Positions 27,316 to 34,677 of a DNA stretch of 64,000 nucleotides are shown in pieces (position 1 is the first letter of the stretch; each line of letters begins with the position of its first letter). The translations under genes were made by a program, and so were the position numbers. The notes below the pieces were generated by a model. The model did not search any database. It saw nothing but the letters and a program-made list of their open reading frames with translations, and was not told where the DNA came from. The DNA comes from an uncultured Brachyspira sp. Its GTDB lineage: Bacteria; Spirochaetota; Brachyspiria; Brachyspirales; Brachyspiraceae. The stretch is taken from positions 25,579 through 89,578 of the forward strand of contig NZ_CAJUPR010000005.1 in assembly GCF_910588665.1 (NCBI RefSeq), given 5' to 3'.

Positions 27316-28104
27316 ATGGCTACTAAAAAAACAGAGAAGGCGGCAGAAAAAACCGTCAAAAAAACTGCTGCTAAAAAAGCCGCTGCTACTAAAAAAGTTG
27401 CCGAAAAAAAATCTGACAGCACTCCTAAAAAAGCCGCTGTAAAATCAGCCGCTTCTAAAAAAACGGTTAAGAAAACAGATACAACTAAAAAAGCAGCATC
27501 AAAGAAAAAAACTGAAAAAAAAGTCAAAGATACGGAAAAGACAGAAGAAATAAAAAAAGAAGAATACATACCTGATGAAGTTGATATAGTCGGAGAATTA
27601 TCCGACAGATATAATGAAACAAAATTAATGCTTATGATGTGCGATCCTGAATGGTGTTTTTTCTATTGGGATATATCGGATAATGATATAAATTATCACT
27701 CTTTAAAAGGAAAGAGAATATCTGTAAGAATATTCCATGTATTCGGATATGATATTACTAACGGAGAAATTCATAAAGAAATAGAAGTAAATTACATCTA
27801 TGGCGACAGATATGTAAACTTAGCTATGCCTCATGCATACTTTATAGGCGAGCTTGGTTATTATGATGAAAATAATAGATTTATTGTGCTTGCAAGAAGT
27901 AATATGATTTATGCTCCTAGAGATTCTATGAGTAATGTTTATGATGAAGAATGGATGGTTAATGAAGAAATTATTAAGCTTTTAAAATCTCCTAAAGCTT
28001 TAAGAGAAAGTTTATCTTCGGCTACAATATTTGAGCTTATAGATTTAAGAAGAAATCACCTTGCCGCTTCTTCTTCATCTTCTCTTTTTATGAAAAAAAA
28101 TTGA
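27316..28104 (+). CDS. histone H1-like Lys/Ala tail fused to a DUF4912 domain
   Basis: The first ~80 of 262 residues are a low-complexity basic tail built from KKTAAKKAAATKK-type repeats, like the C-terminal tails of histone H1 and bacterial Hc1/AlgP proteins. Residues about 95-225 form a DUF4912 domain (LMLMMCDPEWCFFYWDIS, VNLAMPHAYFIGELGYY). DUF4912 occurs widely in spirochaetes and firmicutes with unknown function. The basic tail suggests binding to DNA, RNA or another polyanion; that is inference. A near-consensus promoter and GGAG site suggest good expression. The repeat region is likely prone to length variation. Confidence 0.85.
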   Translation: MATKKTEKAAEKTVKKTAAKKAAATKKVAEKKSDSTPKKAAVKSAASKKTVKKTDTTKKAASKKKTEKKVKDTEKTEEIKKEEYIPDEVDIVGELSDRYNETKLMLMMCDPEWCFFYWDISDNDINYHSLKGKRISVRIFHVFGYDITNGEIHKEIEVNYIYGDRYVNLAMPHAYFIGELGYYDENNRFIVLARSNMIYAPRDSMSNVYDEEWMVNEEIIKLLKSPKALRESLSSATIFELIDLRRNHLAASSSSSLFMKKN

Positions 28105-28162
28105 ATATTAAGCGGTATTAATAATACTTGTTTTTCTGTTTTTATAATTTTTACTCTATAAA

Positions 28163-29899
28163 TTAAACATTAATTAATGCCGCTAAAAATAATATATAAA
28201 GCGGGGAATCTATTAATATAGAAAATAAATGTCTGCTTGTTATAATTCTCTTTTTCATCACAACAAATGAAATTATACTGCTGTACACAATAGGTATAAA
28301 ATATTTAATTTCTAACGGCAATTTATAAATAAAAATACCTGCAGCTGTAAATAAAGCCAAAATTATAGGTATTATTCCTGTTATAATTGCTAATTTATGA
28401 GAATCTATATATGTAGTTAAAGTTACAGCACCTGCTATTTTATCGCTTTGAGAAAATTTTATTTCTATTAAAGCCTGTCTTATAAACATAAATAAAAATA
28501 CAGAGACAGCTGAAAACAAATATAAAAAAGGCTTATCTTTTAATATATTTCTATGCATAATGAATATTGAACCGTTTAATAATACCGTAACAGCAACCGA
28601 TATTACTATAGCTTTAAATGGTATAAACTTCTTAAATAATTTAAAGAAAACAGAAGATTCAAATCTGGATTTATTTTCAAAACTTATATTATATCCTATT
28701 CCAAGCAGACTTGAAAGTATTGAAAGCATTAATATGCCTGTATTAACTTTATATGCAAAATAAAACATTAATAATGAACTTACAGCTATCAATGACATAA
28801 AGAAAATCTTATTTTTCTGATAGAATAAATATCTTCTCTTATCGCTTACTTTTATAGTATAATTACTATACCCATTAGACAAACTCATATACATATAATA
28901 TAAAGCTATTATAATTCCTATTCTATATTGAAACGGCTGAGATAATATATCATATATGGCATAAGACATAAGAAAAGCGCCGAAAGAAAAAAATATGTAT
29001 CCGTAATTTAAAAAATCAAATACTTTTGATAATGTTTTATATACAGAACTTGAATATTTATCTTTTATAGTCTGAGCAACATCCTCTATAAGCCAATCGG
29101 GAGTTGATGCGCCAGCCATAATTCCTACATTTTTATAATTTGATAAATCAATATTTTCCAAATCTTCTTTATATTCAACATAAAATGCTGGTTTAATGGA
29201 AGATGCTATAGAGTATAAATTCCTTGTATTAGAGCTTTCGGATCCTCCTATAACAAGTACAACATCATTTCTTTTTGCTATCTCAAGCACTTCATTTTGT
29301 CTCTGTTCTGTAGCTTCGCATATAGTATTTTTAATGATTATTTCAGCATCGGCATATTTATTTTTTATCTGTTCTACAAATTTACTGAATATATCTTTCT
29401 GCAAGGTTGTCTGAGCAACTATTAAAGTTTTTTGAGAATCATTCGGAAGTTTATCTAAGTCTATGTCCTTATATACAACATAAACATTATCAGCATATCC
29501 GCAAACTCCTATAATTTCAGGGTGCCCGGGATTGCCTATTACTATTACTCTGTATCCGAGTGAGCTATGCTTTTTTACAAGCCCCTGAATCTTTGCCACA
29601 TATTTGCATGTAAGATTTATTATTTTTTTAGCATGACTTGATAAAACTTCTCTTCTTTTGGGCGAAATTCCATGAGCTCTTACAATAACAGTTTTTCCGT
29701 CTAATACCGAAATATCCTCATTATCATCATAAGTTTTCACGCCGATATTTTCAAGCATATCAAGAGTCTGAGGATTATGTATCAAGTGTCCGTCTATATA
29801 TATTTCATTATCATTTTTAGCAGCCTGAGAAAATGTATTCTCAACAGCATGCTTCACACCATCGCAGAAACCGGCAAATTTACCTATATCTACATTCAT
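28163..29899 (-). CDS. ispH: HMB-PP reductase (IspH) fused to a UbiA-like membrane domain
   Basis: Residues 1-~280 are a full IspH: FCDG with C12, HLIHNP, NLTCKYV (second cysteine near 96), GNPGHPEIIG, QTTL, NTICEAT (third cysteine near 191) and SESSNTRNL. These give the three cluster ligands and the HPE/SxN substrate contacts. IspH makes IPP and DMAPP in the last MEP-pathway step. Residues ~295-578 add about eight membrane helices with no break in frame. SDKIAGAVTLTTYID near 486 resembles the second Asp-rich motif of UbiA prenyltransferases, and SNGYSNYTIKVSDKRR near 343 aligns with the first but lacks most of its aspartates. The membrane half may be a degenerate UbiA homologue. It lies 25 bp downstream of rpmB. 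Confidence 0.9.
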   Translation of the reverse strand: MNVDIGKFAGFCDGVKHAVENTFSQAAKNDNEIYIDGHLIHNPQTLDMLENIGVKTYDDNEDISVLDGKTVIVRAHGISPKRREVLSSHAKKIINLTCKYVAKIQGLVKKHSSLGYRVIVIGNPGHPEIIGVCGYADNVYVVYKDIDLDKLPNDSQKTLIVAQTTLQKDIFSKFVEQIKNKYADAEIIIKNTICEATEQRQNEVLEIAKRNDVVLVIGGSESSNTRNLYSIASSIKPAFYVEYKEDLENIDLSNYKNVGIMAGASTPDWLIEDVAQTIKDKYSSSVYKTLSKVFDFLNYGYIFFSFGAFLMSYAIYDILSQPFQYRIGIIIALYYMYMSLSNGYSNYTIKVSDKRRYLFYQKNKIFFMSLIAVSSLLMFYFAYKVNTGILMLSILSSLLGIGYNISFENKSRFESSVFFKLFKKFIPFKAIVISVAVTVLLNGSIFIMHRNILKDKPFLYLFSAVSVFLFMFIRQALIEIKFSQSDKIAGAVTLTTYIDSHKLAIITGIIPIILALFTAAGIFIYKLPLEIKYFIPIVYSSIISFVVMKKRIITSRHLFSILIDSPLYILFLAALINV

Positions 29900-29924
29900 T
29901 ATATTCAGAAACTAAGAATTAATA

Positions 29925-30116
29925 TTATTTAGCTTTAGATACTTTGCTGCCTTTAATGCATTTAGTACAAACTAATGCTTTTTTTACAGAACCGTTTAAC
30001 TCTATTCTTATGTTTTGTAAATTAGCATTAAAAGATCGTTTAGTTTTTATATTAGAATGGCTTACATTATGACCGTTTTGCTTGCCTTTTCCGCATATTT
30101 CACATACTCTTGCCAT
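29925..30116 (-). CDS. rpmB: 50S ribosomal protein L28
   Basis: The ATG at 30116 has a GGAGG site 6 bp upstream and gives a 63-residue protein; an in-frame TTG further upstream overlaps that site and is unlikely. The sequence (MARVCEICGKGKQNGHNVSH, KTKRSFNANLQ, LVCTKCIKG) is a typical L28 with paired CxxC motifs (CEIC, CTKC), the zinc-binding form. It sits in the 50S subunit. A consensus promoter (TTGACT, 17 bp, TATAAT) lies upstream, and ispH follows at 25 bp, so both may share it. Confidence 0.96.
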   Translation of the reverse strand: MARVCEICGKGKQNGHNVSHSNIKTKRSFNANLQNIRIELNGSVKKALVCTKCIKGSKVSKAK

Positions 30117-30163
30117 TTTTTCCTCCAAGAAAATGATTATATTTTATAATAACTATTCAAATA

Positions 30164-30192
30164 ATTATATTATAAAAAATAATTCTAGTCAA
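30164..30192 (-). promoter_or_regulatory. sigma70-type promoter for rpmB (and possibly ispH)
   Basis: On the minus strand TTGACT is followed after exactly 17 bp by TATAAT. The L28 start codon is about 48 bp downstream of the -10 box. Confidence 0.8.
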
Positions 30193-30240
30193 TAGATTAT
30201 AAATGATTTTAAATCAATTATTATGAATATAAAATTATCA

Positions 30241-30268
30241 TTGATAATATTTAAAATTAGAGTATAAT
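30241..30268 (+). promoter_or_regulatory. sigma70-type promoter for the GltD-like gene
   Basis: TTGATA and a consensus TATAAT are 16 bp apart, about 50 bp before the start codon at 30320, divergent from the rpmB promoter. Confidence 0.65.
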
Positions 30269-30319
30269 AATTTTAATTTAATAAATTAAGTAAAAAATAC
30301 CTGAAAATAGGAGATATAT

Positions 30320-31720
30320 ATGCCGCCAAGATCAAAATTGGGTGAAATACCTAGACAGGAAATGCCAACTAGAAGCGCCGAAGAACGCAGAAATGATTTT
30401 AAAGAAGTTCCTCTTGGCTATACCGAAGAGCAGGCGTATTTGGAATCTTTAAGATGCTTAGATTGCAAAGTGCCGCATTGTATGGAAGGCTGTCCTGCTA
30501 AAGTAAAGATACCTGACTTCATACAGCTTATAGCAGAAAAGAAATTTTTAGAAGCGGCTAAAAAAATTAAGGAAACCAATGCCTTACCCGCAGCCTGCGG
30601 AAGGGTATGTCCTCAGGAAGAGCAATGCGAAAAGAGATGCATAGTCGGTAAAAAATTTGAACCTGTTGCTATAGGAAAATTGGAAATGTTTGTTGCAGAC
30701 TATGAGAGAAAATATGCCGAACATAAAGAATTAAAAGTTGCAAAAAACGGAAAAAAGGTATGTATAGTAGGAGCAGGTCCTGCAGGCTTAGCTTGTGCGG
30801 GAGATTTAATAAAATTAGGATATGATGTTACTGTACTTGAAGCTTTGCATACAATAGGCGGAGTATTAATGTACGGAATTCCTGAATTCAGACTCCCTAA
30901 AGAATTGGTAGCTTATGAGGTTGAAAATTTAAAAAAAGACGGCGTAAAGTTTAAAATTAATGAAGTTGCAGGCATATCATTAAATTTTCAAGAGCTTAGA
31001 AAAGAATATGATGCGGTATTTTTAGGAACAGGAGCTGGACTGCCTGCATTCTTAAATATAAATGGGGAGCATTTATGCGGAGTTTATTCTGCAAATGAAT
31101 ATTTAACAAGAGTTAATTTAATGGGTGCTTATAAATTTCCTGAAGTTGATACCCCAGTTATAAGACATAAAAGAGTTGCTGTATTAGGCGGAGGAAATGT
31201 CGCTATGGACGCCTGCAGAACTGCCGTAAGGTTAGGCGCTGAAAAAGTATATATAGTTTACAGAAGAACCGAAAATGAACTTCCAGCAAGATTGGAAGAA
31301 ATACATCATGCTATGGAAGAAGGCGTTGATTTCAGATTTTTAAGAGCACCTATTGAAATTTTAGGCAATGAAAATGATAATGTCAAAGCTATAAGAACTC
31401 AGGTAATGGAGCTTGGAGAAGCTGATTCAGACGGAAGAAGAAAACCAATTCCTGTAAAAGATAAAACTGAAGATATAGAAGCTGATGCTGTTATAGTTGC
31501 CATAGGAACTACTCCCAATCCGCTTATCGCAAAAAAAGTGCCTGAATTAAAAACTATAAAAAAGGGTACTTATGCTATAAATGATGAAACAGGGGCTACT
31601 TCTATGGAGGGCGTATTCGCAGGAGGAGATGCGGTAAGAGGAGCCGCTACCGTTATTCTAGCTATAGGAGACGGTAAAAAAGCAGCCGCAGGAATAGATA
31701 AATATTTATCTAGTAAATAA
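30320..31720 (+). CDS. gltD: glutamate synthase small-subunit-type (GltD/NfnB-like) flavin oxidoreductase
   Basis: This 466-residue protein has two N-terminal Fe-S cysteine clusters (CLDCKVPHCMEGCPAKV, CGRVCPQEEQCEKRC), an FAD-binding Rossmann motif (VCIVGAGPAGLACAGDL) and an NADPH-binding motif (VAVLGGGNVAMDACRTA). It ends with GVFAGGDAVRGAATVI. That is the architecture of GltD and of NfnB/SudA. No glutamate synthase large subunit and no NfnA-type partner are adjacent, so assigning it to glutamate synthesis, ferredoxin:NADP bifurcation or sulfide dehydrogenase is not possible here. Transcription is probably from its own promoter at 30241. Confidence 0.85.
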   Translation: MPPRSKLGEIPRQEMPTRSAEERRNDFKEVPLGYTEEQAYLESLRCLDCKVPHCMEGCPAKVKIPDFIQLIAEKKFLEAAKKIKETNALPAACGRVCPQEEQCEKRCIVGKKFEPVAIGKLEMFVADYERKYAEHKELKVAKNGKKVCIVGAGPAGLACAGDLIKLGYDVTVLEALHTIGGVLMYGIPEFRLPKELVAYEVENLKKDGVKFKINEVAGISLNFQELRKEYDAVFLGTGAGLPAFLNINGEHLCGVYSANEYLTRVNLMGAYKFPEVDTPVIRHKRVAVLGGGNVAMDACRTAVRLGAEKVYIVYRRTENELPARLEEIHHAMEEGVDFRFLRAPIEILGNENDNVKAIRTQVMELGEADSDGRRKPIPVKDKTEDIEADAVIVAIGTTPNPLIAKKVPELKTIKKGTYAINDETGATSMEGVFAGGDAVRGAATVILAIGDGKKAAAGIDKYLSSK

Positions 31721-31848
31721 TTTATTACTTTAATAATTAATTAAATAATATAAGGTCTTTAATCTTTTTTTTTAATTAATTTAAAAAAATTATCTTAAAT
31801 TACTGCTGTTTTTTATGTTTTATAAAAAGTAAAAAAATATAAAAGTTG

Positions 31849-31876
31849 TTGACTTTTATACCGTTAATAATATAGT
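31849..31876 (+). promoter_or_regulatory. promoter candidate for the lipoprotein-LysM operon
   Basis: TTGACT and TATAGT lie 16 bp apart in the 31721-32001 gap, about 125 bp before the lipoprotein start. The rest of this gap is A+T-rich and shows no gene. Confidence 0.6.
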
Positions 31877-32001
31877 TAACATAACTGTATTATTTTTTAT
31901 AATAAAATTTAATTATATTTTTTCTTATTTTAATAATTATGGTTTTATTTATTTAAATCCATAAAATATATTTTATGAAAATTGGGAGGATTAATCTGAT
32001 T

Positions 32002-32622
32002 ATGAAATTAAAGTTAAAAATAGGTTTTATTACATTAATAGCTTTTATATTTATTTCATGCGGCGGCTTACCCGTAAAGGAATATGAGAGAGTAACAGCT
32101 TTAAGAGACACAATAGTAAACAAATATCCCGAAATAAAAACATTTGCTCAGGAAGATTTTGATATAGCTGAAAAAGGATATACCGAAGCTGATATTATTA
32201 TGAAAGAAGAAAATAAAGATGAGGCGGATAAAGCCAAAGAACTATTATTGACAGCCGAAACAAATTATAATCTTGTTTTAGATAAAGGCTTGCCTCCATA
32301 TTCAGAGATATTGAAAAAACAAACAGATGAAAGCGCCACTAATGCTATTAATATTAAAGCAGGCGTAATGTATGCTAATGAATTCAGTAAGGCTGATGCT
32401 TTATATAGGGAAGCTGATGTTATGTATACGGCTGAAAATAAAGACTATAGAGCAATGGTAGATAAGCTTTATAAAGCTAAAGAGGCTTATACGGACTTAT
32501 ATAATAAAACTAAAGAAAAATTTGACAGGAGCGATGAGGCTTTAAAATTGGTAAAAGAGCGTTTAGCTCAATTAGAAAAAATGATGCAGGAAATAGAAGC
32601 CTTTGAGCAAGAACAGAATTAA
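32002..32622 (+). CDS. helical lipoprotein, operon partner of a LysM protein
   Basis: I choose the ATG at 32002 because GGGAGGA lies about 11 bp upstream; an ATG at 31975 in the same frame precedes that site. The 206-residue product has a lipoprotein signal (IGFITLIAFIFISC) and a mature part of long amphipathic helices with repeated motifs (FDIAEKGYTEADIIMKEENK, FSKADALYREADVMYTAENK). These two stretches look like an internal duplication. It probably sits in a membrane facing the periplasm. The LysM gene begins 18 bp after its stop codon. No family is recognised. Confidence 0.75.
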   Translation: MKLKLKIGFITLIAFIFISCGGLPVKEYERVTALRDTIVNKYPEIKTFAQEDFDIAEKGYTEADIIMKEENKDEADKAKELLLTAETNYNLVLDKGLPPYSEILKKQTDESATNAINIKAGVMYANEFSKADALYREADVMYTAENKDYRAMVDKLYKAKEAYTDLYNKTKEKFDRSDEALKLVKERLAQLEKMMQEIEAFEQEQN

Positions 32623-32639
32623 ATATTTTAAGGAGTAAG

Positions 32640-34415
32640 ATGATGAGAATAAAAAAAATAATAGCTATTATAGGTTTATTATCTTTTACATGGTCTATTT
32701 TACCGGCTCAAACTTATGAAGATGCTGCAAAAATAACAGATGAAGCGGATAGTTTGCAAAATGAAGGACAGTATCAGCAGTCTTATGATAAATCTCAGGA
32801 GGCTTCAGCTACTATAGACAAAGCAAGTATGGCGTTATTCTACAGACTTATGAATGCTAGAATAAATAAAACTAAAAATGATGCAGATAACGCTATAACA
32901 GAAATTAATCAGATGGGAGCATCTTCCGATAATCAATTTAAAGCAACTTATGAAGAAGCAGTTAAATACTTTGATGAAGGAAATGCCAATATAGGAAGTA
33001 TGCCTTCTCCAGATGCTACAGCTCAAAATGATGAAGAGTTTACAGCTGCATCCAATACTTTTAATACAGTTCTGCAGTATTTTAATAATGCATTAGCATC
33101 AGCCAATACGGTTAAAGAAGGTTATTTGGGAAGAGAAAGAGACACTGCTTCTAAAGCTATAGCAGATGCAAGAGGAAAATATAATTCAGCTTTGGGAAAA
33201 AGTATAAAAGCAGGCGATAATAATGATAAAACCGTATCAGGAGCATTAACTAAGGCAGATGAGGCTTTGAAAGCCGATAATTTTGCAAGCGTACAGCAAA
33301 ATGTTGCAGCCGCTCTTGCAGGAATAAATAAAGCTGAAGCAGATGCCGCCGCTAAAGCCGCTGCAGAGGCTAAAGCTAAGGCGGAAGCTGAGGCTAGAGC
33401 AAAAGCTAAAGCGGAGGCTGAAGCTAAGGCGGAAGCTGAGGCTAGAGCAAAAGCTAAAGCGGAGGCTGAAGCTAAGGCAAAAGCCGAAGCAGAGGCAAAA
33501 AGAAAGGCGGAAGAAGAGGCTAGATTAAGAGCTCAGCAGGAAGCTATAGCCAAAGCTAAACAGGATATTGCCAATGCTCAGCAAAAATACAACAATCTTA
33601 TAAATGATAATACCATAACAAGAGGCAATGAAGATGATAATAATATATCCACTCTTTTAGCCGACGCTAATAATATAGTGGAGACTAATCCTGAAAATGC
33701 AAGCAAGAAAGCTTTAGAAGCCTCTAAAACTATGGACGATTTAATTAATAACAGAGATAATGCTATAGAAAGAGAAGAAAATCAAAGACAGCTGGATAAT
33801 ATTAAAGCCAGATATCAGCAATTAGTTAATGACGGTTATATAATTACAGGAAGCGAAGAAGATCAGAATCTTTCTCATATAATAAAAGATGCGGAAGATG
33901 CTTTGGCTAATAATGATAATACTTTAGCCAGAGAAAAACTTGAAGAAGCCAACAGAAATATGAATGCTATATATGAAATGGGACCTAAAAAACCAGGTGA
34001 CGGAGATTTAGTTGATATAGATACGGACAATAATGAAACCGGTCAGATTATAGATGCTACTACAGGTCAATCTGTTAATACCGAAGGTAAAATTACTGTA
34101 CTTCCTATGTATTATACGGTTGTGCAAAGAACTCCTTTAACTGATGCCTTATGGAGAATAGCGGGCTACTCTTTCATATATAATAATCCTATACAATGGT
34201 ACAGATTATATCAGGCTAACAGAAATATATTGAGAGATCCTAATAATCCAGATTTAATACTTCCTGGTCAGTTATTAACAATACCTAGTATGAACGGAGA
34301 GGAGAGAGCCGGAACTTATGATCCTAATATGGAATATATTACATACGATGAGGCTATAATATTAAGAAATCAGCAGCAAAATAATAATACTGCAGAAGAA
34401 ACAGCCGCACAATAA
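32640..34415 (+). CDS. exported LysM-domain protein with Ala/Lys/Glu coiled-coil repeats
   Basis: The 591-residue protein has a signal peptide (IIAIIGLLSFTWSILPAQ), a helical region, a low-complexity segment of alternating KAEAEA-type residues near 235-300, then two related helical blocks beginning QQKYNNLINDNTITRGNEDD and KARYQQLVNDGYIITGSEED. It ends with a LysM-like domain (YYTVVQRTPLTDALWRIAGY, DLILPGQLLTIPS). LysM binds peptidoglycan, so the protein may bridge the cell wall and the envelope. The last ~100 residues are paralogous to the partial gene at 63413-64000. GGAG lies 5-8 bp before two adjacent ATG codons (32640, 32643); either may be used. Confidence 0.85.
   Translation: MMRIKKIIAIIGLLSFTWSILPAQTYEDAAKITDEADSLQNEGQYQQSYDKSQEASATIDKASMALFYRLMNARINKTKNDADNAITEINQMGASSDNQFKATYEEAVKYFDEGNANIGSMPSPDATAQNDEEFTAASNTFNTVLQYFNNALASANTVKEGYLGRERDTASKAIADARGKYNSALGKSIKAGDNNDKTVSGALTKADEALKADNFASVQQNVAAALAGINKAEADAAAKAAAEAKAKAEAEARAKAKAEAEAKAEAEARAKAKAEAEAKAKAEAEAKRKAEEEARLRAQQEAIAKAKQDIANAQQKYNNLINDNTITRGNEDDNNISTLLADANNIVETNPENASKKALEASKTMDDLINNRDNAIEREENQRQLDNIKARYQQLVNDGYIITGSEEDQNLSHIIKDAEDALANNDNTLAREKLEEANRNMNAIYEMGPKKPGDGDLVDIDTDNNETGQIIDATTGQSVNTEGKITVLPMYYTVVQRTPLTDALWRIAGYSFIYNNPIQWYRLYQANRNILRDPNNPDLILPGQLLTIPSMNGEERAGTYDPNMEYITYDEAIILRNQQQNNNTAEETAAQ
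33375..33470 (+). repeat. two perfect 48-bp tandem repeats inside the LysM gene
   Basis: The unit starting GCTAAGGCGGAAGCTGAGG occurs at 33375-33422 and again, identical, at 33423-33470, with a partial third copy after it. It encodes 16 residues of the Ala/Lys/Glu segment, so gain or loss of a unit would stay in frame. Confidence 0.9.
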
Positions 34416-34429
34416 AAAAATTAATTGAT

Positions 34430-34466
34430 AAAAATCTATGCATAATATATTTATGCATAGATTTTT
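34430..34466 (+). terminator. intrinsic terminator after the LysM gene
   Basis: AAAAATCTATGCATAA (34430-34445) and TTATGCATAGATTTTT (34451-34466) pair perfectly over 16 bp around a 5-nt loop, ending in a T run. Confidence 0.88.
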
Positions 34467-34604
34467 TTATCTGAATACTCATCTTATAAAAAAATATATA
34501 TAATTCAAAAAGCAGTATTTTAATATCTTAATAAAGAATAATTTAAACCAAATAATAAAAATATAAAGTATTAAAAAATTAATGTATTATTTATGATGTA
34601 AAAA

Positions 34605-34650
34605 AAGATGCTTTAAAAATTATTGTATTAAATAATTTAAAAAGCATCTT
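34605..34650 (-). terminator. intrinsic terminator after clpC
   Basis: A 20-bp stem with two internal mismatches (34605-34624 with 34631-34650) is followed on the minus strand by a run of seven T. It lies 28 bp beyond the clpC stop codon. Confidence 0.8.
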
Positions 34651-34677
34651 CAATATTTATAGGAGTATGTATGTTAA

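Noticed and set aside
27276..27569. 97-codon minus-strand open frame opposite the H1-like repeats
   Set aside because: Its Phe/Ala/Val-rich sequence is simply the complement of the Lys/Ala repeat codons.
28105..28162. Terminator between the DUF4912 and ispH genes
   Set aside because: The best stem (GGTATT/AATACT) is only six pairs including a wobble, too weak to report.
33343..33528. Lys/Arg/Leu-rich 61-codon frame inside the LysM gene
   Set aside because: It is a shifted reading of the GCT/AAA/GAG repeat tract and contains no independent start signal.
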